Both the position numbers and the translations under genes were made by a program. 64,000 nucleotides of DNA from Virgibacillus ihumii (GTDB taxonomy: Bacteria > Bacillota > Bacilli > Bacillales > Amphibacillaceae): the NCBI RefSeq assembly GCF_902726655.1, contig NZ_CACVAN010000001.1:2542001-2606000 (forward strand), read 5' to 3'. A model generated the notes under the pieces. That model saw only the letters and a list, made by a program, of their open reading frames with translations. It did not search any database and was not told the origin of the DNA. Below, in pieces: positions 17,928 through 27,152 of the stretch (positions within the stretch are counted from its first letter, which is position 1; each line of letters starts with the position of its first letter).

Positions 17928-19169
17928 ATGAAGGCACTCTGGCGTGGATATATTGAATCATCACTAATATTAAAAATTACAATAGCATTAATTCTCGGAG
18001 CAGTTGTCGGATTAATTTTCGGCAAAGATGCTGCTGTATTGGCGCCTTTCGGGGACTTGCTGATCAGACTGTTGAAGTTTCTGATTGTCCCGCTTGTATT
18101 ATTCACATTAATTGTCGGCATAAATCAAACAAACTTAAGCAGCCTCGGCCGAATGGGCGGGAAAGTTTTTGCCTACTATCTCCTGACTTCAGCTTTAGCT
18201 ATCATCGTTGGAATTTCCGTGGCCAGCCTTTTTGACCCGGGAACCGGGATGACACTTAATACGGATGAAGAATTTAAAACACCGGAAAATCCGGGGGTTA
18301 CAAGTGTACTTTTAAATATAGTCCCGGAAAATATTATTAACGCATTCAGCGAACTAAACTTGCTTGGAATTATTTTCACTGCCATTGTATTCGGTATGGC
18401 CATTTCGGCATTACGCTCGTCCAAGGAGCATGCACAGCTTGGAGAAAGTGTTTACAATGTCGTCAGCGGCTTAAACGAAGCGACGTTGAATATCATGAAA
18501 GTAATCATTCATTATATTCCAATTGGCGTGTTTGCCATCGTTGCTGAAGTTGTCGGCAATCAGGGGGCTGGTACACTGATTGAACTCGGAAGCATGGTGC
18601 TGGTCTTATATGCAGCACTAATTGTTCAGATAGGATTTTATATTGTGTTTTTACTTTTGTCTAAAATAAATCTGAAAAGCTTTTTCCGTGAAGCCCGTAC
18701 ACCAATGATTACAGCATTTGTAACACAGAGCAGTTCGGGGACACTGCCTATAACGCTTCGAGCAGCCAAAAACATGAAACTGTCAAACAGTCTGTATGGT
18801 TTCAGCCTGCCATTAGGGGCGACAATCAACATGGACGGAGCGGCAATCCGTATTGCTGTTTCCGCAGTATTTGCAGCCAATATTATCGGGGACCCGCTCA
18901 GCTTTACCGACATGCTGCAAGTAGTTATTATCGGTACCCTGGCATCAGTAGGCACAGCAGGTGTTCCGGGAGCAGGTATCATTATGATCGCAACGGTATT
19001 TGCGCAGCTGGGTCTGCCAATGGAAGCAGTCGGTTTATTGACCGCAATCGATGTATTGGTCGGCATGGGCTGTACCGGGTTAAACGTTACCGGGGACCTT
19101 GTCGGAACAACAATTGTGAACAAGTCGGAGAAAAAACATGGTATCGAAAACAACCAGGGACATGCATAA
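17928..19169 (+). CDS. Dicarboxylate/amino acid:cation symporter (DAACS)
   Basis: 413 residues, eight helices plus re-entrant loops. TQSSSGTLPITLRAA is the serine-rich hairpin 1 motif, SLPLGATINMDGAAI the conserved helix 7 sodium/substrate motif, and GVPGAGIIM hairpin 2. This is the GltP/GltT/DctP family, taking up glutamate, aspartate or C4-dicarboxylates with protons or sodium. A GGGGAGGAAA ribosome site precedes ATG 17928. Its upstream region holds a palindrome in the leader. The exact substrate cannot be read from sequence. Confidence 0.9.
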   Translation: MKALWRGYIESSLILKITIALILGAVVGLIFGKDAAVLAPFGDLLIRLLKFLIVPLVLFTLIVGINQTNLSSLGRMGGKVFAYYLLTSALAIIVGISVASLFDPGTGMTLNTDEEFKTPENPGVTSVLLNIVPENIINAFSELNLLGIIFTAIVFGMAISALRSSKEHAQLGESVYNVVSGLNEATLNIMKVIIHYIPIGVFAIVAEVVGNQGAGTLIELGSMVLVLYAALIVQIGFYIVFLLLSKINLKSFFREARTPMITAFVTQSSSGTLPITLRAAKNMKLSNSLYGFSLPLGATINMDGAAIRIAVSAVFAANIIGDPLSFTDMLQVVIIGTLASVGTAGVPGAGIIMIATVFAQLGLPMEAVGLLTAIDVLVGMGCTGLNVTGDLVGTTIVNKSEKKHGIENNQGHA

Positions 19170-19230
19170 GACCATTTTACAGATTCCGATTATGATTGGA
19201 TGATTATAAAACATGTTATAACACTAATAG

Positions 19231-19507
19231 GGGTGGGACAAAACAAATATGTGTATAAGAAAAGACTAACGATACACTACTTTAGCGGAGGAAATATGCG
19301 TAGACTCCAGCGGGAGGACAGGCCTAGATGAGACCCCGCAGTGCGTAAGCACGAGGAGGGCTCAACAGCCGCCCGCGGTAAAGTAGACACAGCGAAAGTG
19401 ATTTTCTTGAGCTGATGTCGCACTTATGCTCGAAAGTGAAAGCGAAGTATATTTCCGGAGCGGTTGTGTCCACCTTTTCTTTTAATAAAACACTTTTGTC
19501 CCAGCTT
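19231..19507. repeat. Dispersed structured element, copy 2, with 60-bp insertion
   Basis: Nearly identical to 6714-6945 through the central GC-rich part (long runs identical from the GCGGAGGAAATAT start to CCGCCCGCGG). It carries an extra 60 bp at 19379-19438 just before AAAGCGAAGTATATTTCC. The ends GGTGGGACAAAA and TTTTGTCCCAGC form the outer stem. It lies between convergent genes, as copy 1 does. Confidence 0.8.
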
Positions 19508-19514
19508 CATTGGT

Positions 19515-20267
19515 TTATTCGCTCTCACTTTCAGCTTTTTTTCGTTCATCCAGGTAAAGTGTCAACGGCTGGTCAGAACCGGTCATCAGTTTATATACAT
19601 AGGAAGATGTCAGGTTATAACTGTTTTCAATGCGTTCCGCAATATGATTGGTGCGCTCGAACAGAATGGAACGGAATTGGCTGATCTGTCTCAACGTTTT
19701 CTCCATCAATGCCTCCTGATTTTCCAATTTATCCATCACTTGATGCTGATGATCATCCTGATTGGAAAGTTCCGCCGACATTTGCTTATGAAGATTTACC
19801 AACTCGCCCATTTCCTCAACTAATTCCTGATTGGAGGCTCCGTAATGATTCAACTTATTCACGATCTCCTGATTGGATTGCTGAAGACTGTCTATGCGAT
19901 CCGTAATATCCTCCTTAAATACATTTTCGTTTTCCATCAGCCGCTGCATCTCCGCATTATTCCGGTCCAACACGGTTAACCACTCCATTGTTTGAGTTTC
20001 AAATTGCTCATGCTGAAAACTGCGCTCCATCAATGAATGCAGTTGGTTGTTGATCTCCTTCCACTGATTAGCCTGCGAATGTTTTTGCTGCTCATACAAC
20101 TTTTCAAGGTTATGAAAAGAAGTAAACAGTGTCTTATTCACTCGTTTCTGTTCCATTAACAGTTCATCAAAATAGTCCAGCTTAAAATAGCTCTGATTAG
20201 GCTCCTCGGTTGGCTGCCTACTACTGAAGACTTCCGGATGTTCCGCTTTATTCAGGAATAATCCCAT
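19515..20267 (-). CDS. Coiled-coil protein of unknown function
   Basis: 250 residues, no signal peptide or membrane helix. From about residue 30 to 215 it is almost entirely heptad-like alpha helix rich in Gln, Glu, Asn and Leu, with repeated patterns such as QSNQEIVNKLNHYGASNQELVEEMGEL. I recognise no family. It stands alone, reads toward the dispersed repeat, and has no obvious operon partner. It could be a spore, cell-envelope or nucleoid structural protein; this is a guess from shape only. Confidence 0.75.
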   Translation of the reverse strand: MGLFLNKAEHPEVFSSRQPTEEPNQSYFKLDYFDELLMEQKRVNKTLFTSFHNLEKLYEQQKHSQANQWKEINNQLHSLMERSFQHEQFETQTMEWLTVLDRNNAEMQRLMENENVFKEDITDRIDSLQQSNQEIVNKLNHYGASNQELVEEMGELVNLHKQMSAELSNQDDHQHQVMDKLENQEALMEKTLRQISQFRSILFERTNHIAERIENSYNLTSSYVYKLMTGSDQPLTLYLDERKKAESESE

Positions 20268-20360
20268 ATGGTTTCACGTCCCTTTAGCAGATTACGGTAC
20301 TATCTTATGCAACAATATGGAATACGGGACAATGAACCAAAACTAAAGTTAATAGAAAAA

Positions 20361-20385
20361 GCGTTTCTGCTTAATACAGAAACGC
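20361..20385 (-). terminator. Rho-independent terminator of the DUF4256 gene
   Basis: GCGTTTCTG and CAGAAACGC form a perfect 9-bp stem with five T residues after it on the minus strand. Confidence 0.85.
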
Positions 20386-20433
20386 CGCAATCGTGAAAGA
20401 ACGCTGAACGATAAGTCCATAGTTTAGCTGATA

Positions 20434-21012
20434 TCAGACCCTTAATGAGCCACGGAATCCTCTACCACCATAGTAGGAGTCTGCTCCATTGTGGTAAACG
20501 AAAACGTGACCGAAACGAAAGTCACAAAAAAGGGCACCACCGCGTTCCCTTATATCTGATGGTGTTTTTACCCAGCTTGACGTTTTCTTATCGAATGCTT
20601 CCAGTTTCTGCAGCTCCCGATATTGTTCTTCCGTTAACATTCCGATGCCCATCTCAGTTGCCATATCAATCGCACTGGTTTCCGGTTTATGCTTTTTTCT
20701 TGCCTCCAAGGCTGCACGATCATAACAAACTTTTCTTCGGCCCTTGGGACTTTCCGCTGAACAATCATAAAAAATGTATTCATCCTTCTCCTGATCATAA
20801 CCAACAACATCCGGTTCTCCCCCGGTTTCTTCCATTTGATGGAGGGACCACAGTTTTTCATCATTTGCTTCCAGTTTTGCCTGAACATTTGCCCAGTCAA
20901 CACCTTCATGGCGATTCATGTTTTTTTCGAAACGGTTTTTCAATGTTTGCAGTAATTCTTCACGTTGTTCTGATGACAATTCCTTATAGACGATTTTCAT
21001 TTCCTTTGTCAT
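20434..21012 (-). CDS. DUF4256 domain protein
   Basis: 192 residues. The pattern GGEPDVVGYDQEKDEYIFYDCSAESP, CYDRAALEARKKHKP and the glycine-rich end GADSYYGGRGFRGSLRV mark it as DUF4256, a conserved family of unknown function in bacteria. GGGAGG is 8 bp before ATG 21012; the longer frame to 21051 is not supported. It is monocistronic with its own terminator. The upstream 400 bp hold tandem array 3. Confidence 0.85.
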   Translation of the reverse strand: MTKEMKIVYKELSSEQREELLQTLKNRFEKNMNRHEGVDWANVQAKLEANDEKLWSLHQMEETGGEPDVVGYDQEKDEYIFYDCSAESPKGRRKVCYDRAALEARKKHKPETSAIDMATEMGIGMLTEEQYRELQKLEAFDKKTSSWVKTPSDIRERGGALFCDFRFGHVFVYHNGADSYYGGRGFRGSLRV

Positions 21013-21202
21013 GTCGGTTTCCTCCCTTATTAGGTTTAGGCTTGGATTCATAATCGATCCGATAGTGTCTTTACTATTAATTCTATATTAATTACTGAAA
21101 TTATTCCATTCTTATATGATGTTGGTTACAGCCGAAATTTTCTCCTGACCAGTTTCTTGAGCGAATTTGTATATTGTGGTGATTACGGGCATTTTAATGG
21201 GG

Positions 21203-21314
21203 AGTTTGCACGCTTGGGCGAGGACTTCGCACGTTTTAGCCGGGGTTCGCACGTTTGGACGGGACTTCGCACGTTCTAGCCGGAGTTCGCACGTTTCAGG
21301 ACTATGCACGTTTA
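21203..21314. repeat. Phased tandem array 3, core TTCGCACGTTT, 20-21 bp period
   Basis: GCACG occurs at 21208, 21229, 21249, 21269, 21289 and 21306 (steps 21, 20, 20, 20, 17). Spacers follow a loose GGxCGGGACTTC pattern. The same core makes array 4 at 46225-46360. The array lies between spoVR and the DUF4256 gene. I see no other feature in 21013-21371 beyond this array and the spoVR terminator. Confidence 0.85.
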
Positions 21315-21371
21315 TTACTTCGCTTTTAAAAAAACTGTTAAAAATTTGATCCCTAACATACTTGATCCAAA

Positions 21372-21407
21372 AATGAAGCAGCCTGAATTCACTCGGGCTG
21401 CTTCATT
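21372..21407 (-). terminator. Rho-independent terminator of spoVR
   Basis: AATGAAGCAGCC and GGCTGCTTCATT form a 12-bp stem with T-runs on both sides; on the minus strand it follows the spoVR stop directly. Confidence 0.9.
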
Positions 21408-21411
21408 TTTT

Positions 21412-22824
21412 CTAAATATACCTTCTCGTCACCTTGCTGCCGTTATACGTATATACAATCTGTTTGTCTTCCACAACCGTTTCCATATGAACATTTCTTC
21501 CCCAAAGCTGATAAATATACGGAAGCACATGCTCCAGGTAATGCAAATCAAGTTCCATCCCTTCATAGCCATGCTTCAGGTACAGTTCGCCGCTCCGCAA
21601 ATAGTCGCCATCTTCCACATAAATATACGGAAATCCACCATTAAGCCGCATCGAAATCAGCTGATCGCGGACATTTTCATAATCCTTATCGGTAATCCGA
21701 TAATCTCTTCCCTGTTTCTCAAATAGGTACATATCCTCTTCCTGAACCATTTCCTTCGTTAAATAATTGCGGATAAATGAAATATCGGACTCAATTTCCC
21801 TTGCTTCAAAAATTTTCTCCTGGCCGGTGCCCGGTTTGACTCCCCGCTCCCGCATTCTCTCCGTCGGATTGTTGTACCGCTCCTCGATGTTTTCAAACAT
21901 TTTCACCCCAAGATAATAAGGATTGATCTGCTGTCTGGATGGTTGCACAACACTTGCATTTAAGGCCGAGAATTCCACAACCTCATCTGTAGTCAAATCC
22001 ATCTCCCTGAGGATATGCTGATGCCAGTAGGACGCCCAGCCTTCGTTCATAATTTTCGTTTCGAGCTGCGGCCAGAAATAAAGCATTTCCTCACGCATCA
22101 TCGTTAAAATATCACGCTGCCAATCCTCCAAATCCCGGCTGTGCTCTTCGATAAATAAAAGCAGATCCTTTTCCGGCTGTGGTGGGAACTTCTTATTAGC
22201 CAGCCGTTTCACTTTCTTCTTTTTCTCCGGTTTCTTATCCAGGTTCCATAAATCATCATACGGTGTTTTGACTGGTGATGGTTCTTCGTCCACATCATCA
22301 TCCATTTCATCATTACCAGTTTCCGGTTTGACCAGTGAAGGGTCAATATGCTCCTGTACAGACAGGACAGCATCGAGAAATTGTTCCACTTCATCCTTTC
22401 CATACGTCATTTCGTAATAAGCAATCCGTTCAGCGGTTGCTGTCATGCTCTCCACCATATCCCGCCGAGTGTTGCCAAATCTCACGTTATTTTTGAAAAA
22501 ATCACAATGTGCCAGTACGTGCGCTATGATCAGTTTGTTTTGGATGAGACTGTTTGTATCAAGCAAAAATGCATAACACGGATTCGAATTGATAACCAGT
22601 TCATATATCTGACTCAAACCGAGATCATAATGCAGCTTCATTTTATGAAACTGCTTCCCGAAACTCCAATGACTGAATCTTGTTGGCATGCCATACGCCC
22701 CGAAAGTGTATATAATATCGGCTGGACAAACTTCGTATCGCATCGGGTAAAAATCAAGTCCAAACCCTGAGGCAATTTCCGTTATCTCAGCAATCGCCCG
22801 ATCAAGCGCTTTTGTATCTGCCAA
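21412..22824 (-). CDS. spoVR: SpoVR family protein
   Basis: 470 residues, the normal SpoVR length. [13 protein letters not shown] start ([16 protein letters not shown]), [30 protein letters not shown] and [15 protein letters not shown] are strongly conserved SpoVR blocks. SpoVR is needed for spore cortex formation in B. subtilis, and its homologue YcgB travels with YeaG/YeaH in enterobacteria. The start is TTG 22824, with GGGAGGGG about 6 bp upstream; the longer frame to 22911 has no ribosome site. It forms a cluster with yhbH and prkA, all on the minus strand. Confidence 0.92.
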   Translation of the reverse strand: MADTKALDRAIAEITEIASGFGLDFYPMRYEVCPADIIYTFGAYGMPTRFSHWSFGKQFHKMKLHYDLGLSQIYELVINSNPCYAFLLDTNSLIQNKLIIAHVLAHCDFFKNNVRFGNTRRDMVESMTATAERIAYYEMTYGKDEVEQFLDAVLSVQEHIDPSLVKPETGNDEMDDDVDEEPSPVKTPYDDLWNLDKKPEKKKKVKRLANKKFPPQPEKDLLLFIEEHSRDLEDWQRDILTMMREEMLYFWPQLETKIMNEGWASYWHQHILREMDLTTDEVVEFSALNASVVQPSRQQINPYYLGVKMFENIEERYNNPTERMRERGVKPGTGQEKIFEAREIESDISFIRNYLTKEMVQEEDMYLFEKQGRDYRITDKDYENVRDQLISMRLNGGFPYIYVEDGDYLRSGELYLKHGYEGMELDLHYLEHVLPYIYQLWGRNVHMETVVEDKQIVYTYNGSKVTRRYI

Positions 22825-23007
22825 TATAACCCCTCCCTGTTGTTCGCGGCAATTTCCGATGAACATGGTATAGTTTATGTTCTTACAGCTTGAAACTTGA
22901 CCACCAATCACAAATTGATGCCATTCTGTTTTCTATCAGGAACTTTTCAATTTTTACCAGCATGACCCGCCTCTTCCCCGGCAACACTAACGCCAGGAGG
23001 ATTGATT

Positions 23008-23361
23008 GTGATGCAACCGTTTTTATCAATTGAAGAATTTAATGAATTGCTGACTCAATGGAATGGACAGACCATTAAAATTTCCAAACTGGAACTGGAC
23101 GATTTGGACGAAACCATTGTCGCTCTTGATCATATTTCCTATGCTGCAAACACCAGAAGACTTGACGACTATGAACCAATGCATGCCCTGCAATTAAACG
23201 GCACCGGCAATATCCAAACCGATACTGCCAGTGCCAGCCAGGTGCTCCCGTCATCCCTCTATGAGATTCCGATTGAAGACGATTCGCTGTATGAATTTGA
23301 CGGAACACGCTTTTTGATCAGCACCACACGCGGCGTGTATAAGATTGAATTGGTGAAATAA
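23008..23361 (+). CDS. Small conserved-looking protein of unknown function
   Basis: About 116 residues, acidic, soluble. AGGAGG at 22995-23000 supports GTG 23008 or ATG 23011. It begins PFLSIEEFNELLTQWNGQTIKISKLELDDLDETIVALDHISY and ends FLISTTRGVYKIELVK, a mostly beta-strand pattern. It is the only plus-strand gene inside the spoVR-yhbH-prkA cluster, divergent from spoVR and convergent with yhbH. I do not recognise a family. Confidence 0.65.
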   Translation: MMQPFLSIEEFNELLTQWNGQTIKISKLELDDLDETIVALDHISYAANTRRLDDYEPMHALQLNGTGNIQTDTASASQVLPSSLYEIPIEDDSLYEFDGTRFLISTTRGVYKIELVK

Positions 23362-23372
23362 ATATGGCTAAA

Positions 23373-24542
23373 TCACACGCTGGCTGCCTCTTTTTTCTGA
23401 AAAAAATGTTTCAGCGCGTGATACACATCCTCTTTTTCCTTAAGAATAAAATGGTGAAACTTCGGATTGTCAAAATCTTTGTAGGCACGCATCAGGGTTG
23501 ATTGGCGATTGTATGAATTCACTTCCGCGTATCCGAACATATTGGAAAGATCCATCAGTTCGTTTACAAGCGTCATGCACTGCGGATTGTCGGAGGTGAT
23601 ATTTTCGCCGTCGGAAAAATGAAAAGGATAAATATTATAGCGGACTGGATGATAGCTTTCGTCGATTAGTTCCAATGCCTTTCGATACGCCGATGAACAC
23701 ATCGTTCCGCCGCTTTCACCTTTGGAAAAAAATGATTCTTCGGGAACTACTTTCGCTTCTGTATGGTGTGCAATATAAGCGATGTCCACCATTTCATATT
23801 TCGTTCGCAGAAACTTTGTCATCCAGAAGAAGAAACTCCTGGCAAGATATTTTTCAAACGTCCCCATCGATGCACTCGTGTCCATCATTGCCAGCACCAC
23901 TGCCTTGGACTCCGGTTTGACTACTTCATTCCATGTCTTGAACCGTAAATCATCATTACGGATAGGTGTAATTCCAGGGTCTCCCTCGGTTGCGTTCCGT
24001 TTGAGCGCTGTCAGGATCGTGCGTTTTTTGTCAATGTTGCCCATCAGCCCTTTTTTTCGGACATCATTGAACTCAACCTCATCTGTCGTGATTTCATCCT
24101 GTTCTTTTTCGCGTAAATCCGGCAGTTCCATTTGCCTGAACAATACGTCCTCCAATTCAGCCAACGAAACCTCTGCCTCATAATAATCGCTGCCCGGCTG
24201 ATCTCCTGCTTTTTTTCCATTCCCGGATCCGCTTCCCTGCTCATCACCATTTGGGTCACGTGCAATGACATCGCCTACTTCACTGTCCCCATCCCCCTGA
24301 CCGACATGTTTTGATTTATTGTAATTATAGCGGATTTTGTACTCATCCAATGAACGGATCGGAATTTTAATAATTTCCCGTCCATTAGACATAATAATAT
24401 TTTCTTCACTGACCAAGTCAGGCAAATTATCGCGAATGGCTTCCTTTACTTTATCCATATGACGTTTCTGATCTTGAAACCCTTTGCGATGGAGGGACCA
24501 ATCTTCCTTAGAGACAACAAAATTTTCTTTCTCTTCCCGCAT
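23373..24542 (-). CDS. yhbH: YhbH (DUF444) sporulation/stress protein
   Basis: 389 residues. The N-terminal half is charged and disordered-looking with a glycine/serine stretch ([17 protein letters not shown]). The C-terminal half is a VWA-like domain with the MIDAS motif MDTSASMG. In enterobacteria the homologue YeaH is paired with the kinase YeaG, and in B. subtilis yhbH is expressed in the mother cell. It is probably a target or partner of PrkA. It is separated from prkA by 200 bp with a terminator, so it has its own promoter. Confidence 0.92.
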   Translation of the reverse strand: MREEKENFVVSKEDWSLHRKGFQDQKRHMDKVKEAIRDNLPDLVSEENIIMSNGREIIKIPIRSLDEYKIRYNYNKSKHVGQGDGDSEVGDVIARDPNGDEQGSGSGNGKKAGDQPGSDYYEAEVSLAELEDVLFRQMELPDLREKEQDEITTDEVEFNDVRKKGLMGNIDKKRTILTALKRNATEGDPGITPIRNDDLRFKTWNEVVKPESKAVVLAMMDTSASMGTFEKYLARSFFFWMTKFLRTKYEMVDIAYIAHHTEAKVVPEESFFSKGESGGTMCSSAYRKALELIDESYHPVRYNIYPFHFSDGENITSDNPQCMTLVNELMDLSNMFGYAEVNSYNRQSTLMRAYKDFDNPKFHHFILKEKEDVYHALKHFFQKKEAASV

Positions 24543-24690
24543 GTCTTCCCCTCCTCTATTGTTTTAATACATAGCATATGCAGCCGGCACCAAACGTGTA
24601 TATACGCACAAGCACATTGATTATAATTCGACAAAATTCGGGTAACGCCTGACGATTGTACGGATGGTCAGGCATACCCTTGTGTAAAAA

Positions 24691-24726
24691 AATAACAAGA
24701 CCGGATGGTTCATCAGTCTTGTTATT
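24691..24726 (-). terminator. Rho-independent terminator of prkA
   Basis: AATAACAAGAC and GTCTTGTTATT form an 11-bp stem followed on the minus strand by seven T residues. Confidence 0.92.
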
Positions 24727-24746
24727 TGATGCTTTTGAAGAGATTC

Positions 24747-26642
24747 TTAGCGGTTCAGCAGGCTGCCGACATAGCGCAGCAGTTCGTTGGCGGACGTTGA
24801 ATTATAGCCATATTCATCAATTAGCCTGGCAATCACTTCATTTATTTTCTTCAGTTGTGATTCATCCGGCGTCTGGGAGGTAGTTGTTATTTTGACAACA
24901 TCCTTCAGATCCGCAAATAACTTTTTCTGAATCGCTTCCCTTAGCCGTTCATGTGAATTATAGTCAAAACGCTTACCTTTGCGGGCATATGCAGAGATTC
25001 GAATAAGAATTTCTTCCCGGAATGCTTTTTTGGCATTCTCCGAGATACCGATCTGTTCCTCAATCGAACGCATTAATTTTTCATCGGGCTTCATTTCTTC
25101 ACCTGTTAGCGGGTCCTGCAGCTTGGTTTTATTGCAGAATGCCTCCACATTATCCAAATAATTATCCATCAGCGTTTTTGCTGACTCTTCATATGAATAG
25201 ACAAACGCCTTCTGTACTTCCTTCTTGGCGATTTCATCATACTCTTTTCTGGCCACAGCAATATAGTTCATATAGTCTTCCCGATCCTCATCGGAAATAG
25301 ATGGATGCTGATCCAGTCCATCTTTCAGGGAACGGAGCACATCGAGCGCATTAATCGACGGAACTTCCTTGCGAATAATGGTGGAAGAAATCCGGTTAAT
25401 CACGTAACGAGGGTCAATTCCATTCATCCCCTCTTCCGGAAACTCTCTTCTTAGTTCATCCACATCAAGCTGGTCATAGCCTTCCACACTGTCACCGTCA
25501 TACAGGCGCATCTTTTTAACCACATCAACACCCTGCTTACTGGAATCCTCCAGCCTTGTCAGTACAGAGAATATTGCAGCAACCCGCAGTGCATGCGGGG
25601 CGATATGGACGTGCGACATATCGCTTTCATTGATCATTTTGTTATAAATCCGCTCTTCCTGGGTTACCCGCAGGTTATATGGAATCGGCATCACGATAAT
25701 CCGGGAATGAAGCGCTTCATTCTTTTTATTGGAAATGAATGACCGGTATTCTGCCTCGTTCGTATGTGCCACAATTAATTCATCAGCTGAAATAAGCGCA
25801 AACCTGCCTGCTTTAAAGTTTCCTTCCTGGGTCAGGGATAACAGATGCCACAAAAACTTCTCATCACATTTGAGCATCTCCTGAAACTCCATCATACCGC
25901 GATTTGCTTTATTCAGTTCACCATCGAAGCGGTATGCACGGGGATCTGACTCGGATCCATATTCCGCAATCGTTGAAAAATCAATACTGCCGGTCAAATC
26001 AGCAATATCCTGTGATTTCGGATCGGACGGACTGAATGTTCCGATACCGGTCCGTTTATCCTCTGACAGCAAGATTCGCTCAACTTTAACATCTTCAATC
26101 CGACCATCATATTCTTTTTCAAGCTTCATGGAATTTAACGGAGAAAGGCTTCCTTCAATACGAATACCATATTCCTCATAAAAATCTTCCCGAAGATGTT
26201 TTGGGATCAAATGAAGGGGGTCCTCATGCATCGGGCAACCCTTGATCGCATAAACTGCCCCTTCATCTGTTCTGGAATATGTCTCGAGTCCGCGCTTCAG
26301 CATCGTGACAATGGTTGATTTCCCACCACTGACAGGCCCCATTAAAAGTAAAATCCGCTTTCGCACATCAAGCCGCTTGGCAGCGGGATGAAAATATTCC
26401 TCCACGAGCCGCTCAATCGACTCTTCCAGTCCAAAAATACCTTCTCCGAAAAAATCGTACATTTTTTGACCGTCTCTTTCAGTAATACCAGAGTTTTTGA
26501 TCATATTATAAACCCGCGAATGAGCCGTCTGGGCAACTTCCGGACGTTCCTTCACAATCTCCAGGTATTCCGCAAAGGTGCCTTCCCATTTCAAACGATT
26601 TTCTTCTTCTCTGTGGCCCCTCACTTTATTTAGTATATCCAT
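24747..26642 (-). CDS. prkA: PrkA AAA+/serine protein kinase
   Basis: 631 residues, full length. An AAA-type core carries the Walker A motif GPVSGGKST (near 103-111) and the strongly conserved KGCPMHEDPLHLIP segment. The C-terminal kinase-like PrkA domain includes NAKKAFREEILIRISAYARKGKRFDYNSHERLREAIQKK. In B. subtilis PrkA supports sporulation and has been described as kinase or AAA+ protease. With SpoVR and YhbH it forms the conserved prkA-yhbH-spoVR group. It is monocistronic here. Confidence 0.94.
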   Translation of the reverse strand: MDILNKVRGHREEENRLKWEGTFAEYLEIVKERPEVAQTAHSRVYNMIKNSGITERDGQKMYDFFGEGIFGLEESIERLVEEYFHPAAKRLDVRKRILLLMGPVSGGKSTIVTMLKRGLETYSRTDEGAVYAIKGCPMHEDPLHLIPKHLREDFYEEYGIRIEGSLSPLNSMKLEKEYDGRIEDVKVERILLSEDKRTGIGTFSPSDPKSQDIADLTGSIDFSTIAEYGSESDPRAYRFDGELNKANRGMMEFQEMLKCDEKFLWHLLSLTQEGNFKAGRFALISADELIVAHTNEAEYRSFISNKKNEALHSRIIVMPIPYNLRVTQEERIYNKMINESDMSHVHIAPHALRVAAIFSVLTRLEDSSKQGVDVVKKMRLYDGDSVEGYDQLDVDELRREFPEEGMNGIDPRYVINRISSTIIRKEVPSINALDVLRSLKDGLDQHPSISDEDREDYMNYIAVARKEYDEIAKKEVQKAFVYSYEESAKTLMDNYLDNVEAFCNKTKLQDPLTGEEMKPDEKLMRSIEEQIGISENAKKAFREEILIRISAYARKGKRFDYNSHERLREAIQKKLFADLKDVVKITTTSQTPDESQLKKINEVIARLIDEYGYNSTSANELLRYVGSLLNR

Positions 26643-26766
26643 TAACTTCCCTCCAACTAGGATGCGGTTAATAAAGCTTATGCAGGTGATTCATTTAACA
26701 TGCTGACAACTTTTTAACGCTGATACATAAAAACACCCTTGTTTTGAAGGTCAATCAGAAAAAAGA

Positions 26767-26796
26767 AAAGCCGGATGCAGAATCGCATTCGGCTTT
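26767..26796 (-). terminator. Rho-independent terminator
   Basis: AAAGCCGGATGC and GCATTCGGCTTT pair over 12 bp (one wobble) around AGAATC, with T-rich sequence after it on the minus strand. It ends the 91-residue gene. Confidence 0.85.
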
Positions 26797-26818
26797 ATTC
26801 GACAATAACCAAGTTGTG

Positions 26819-27094
26819 TCACGTACCCTTAAATGCCCGGATAAACGCTTCCGGCGAGGTTTTGACGGTATATGAAAAGACACCTTTTATCGTATGCAAG
26901 TACAGAAGACCGCCATTGCTGCCGACTGTTCGATACGAGATGTCCAATACGTTCTGAATCGGAAACTGACGATGCTCGGTAACCAGCTTCTCATCATACA
27001 GATATAACATACGCTCTTCCTCAACGTCCTTCTGCTCGATACTGTTGACCACCCGCGTCACCTTGATGTACGGCTGTTTTGCAATCAGTTTCAT
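26819..27094 (-). CDS. Small beta-rich protein of unknown function (91 aa)
   Basis: 91 residues: PYIKVTRVVNSIEQKDVEEERMLYLYDEKLVTEHRQFPIQNVLDISYRTVGSNGGLLYLHTIKGVFSYTV. The alternation of hydrophobic strands with a central FPIQNVLDISYR and GGLLYLHT suggests a small PH-like (YqeB/bPH) fold, but this is inference. It starts 59 bp after the TraB-family gene and probably shares its transcript. It has its own terminator. Confidence 0.75.
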   Translation of the reverse strand: MKLIAKQPYIKVTRVVNSIEQKDVEEERMLYLYDEKLVTEHRQFPIQNVLDISYRTVGSNGGLLYLHTIKGVFSYTVKTSPEAFIRAFKGT

Positions 27095-27152
27095 TTCATC
27101 ACTCCGGTTTCATAATAAATCCGGTATCCTTCAGCCCGGACCGGACAGCTGC

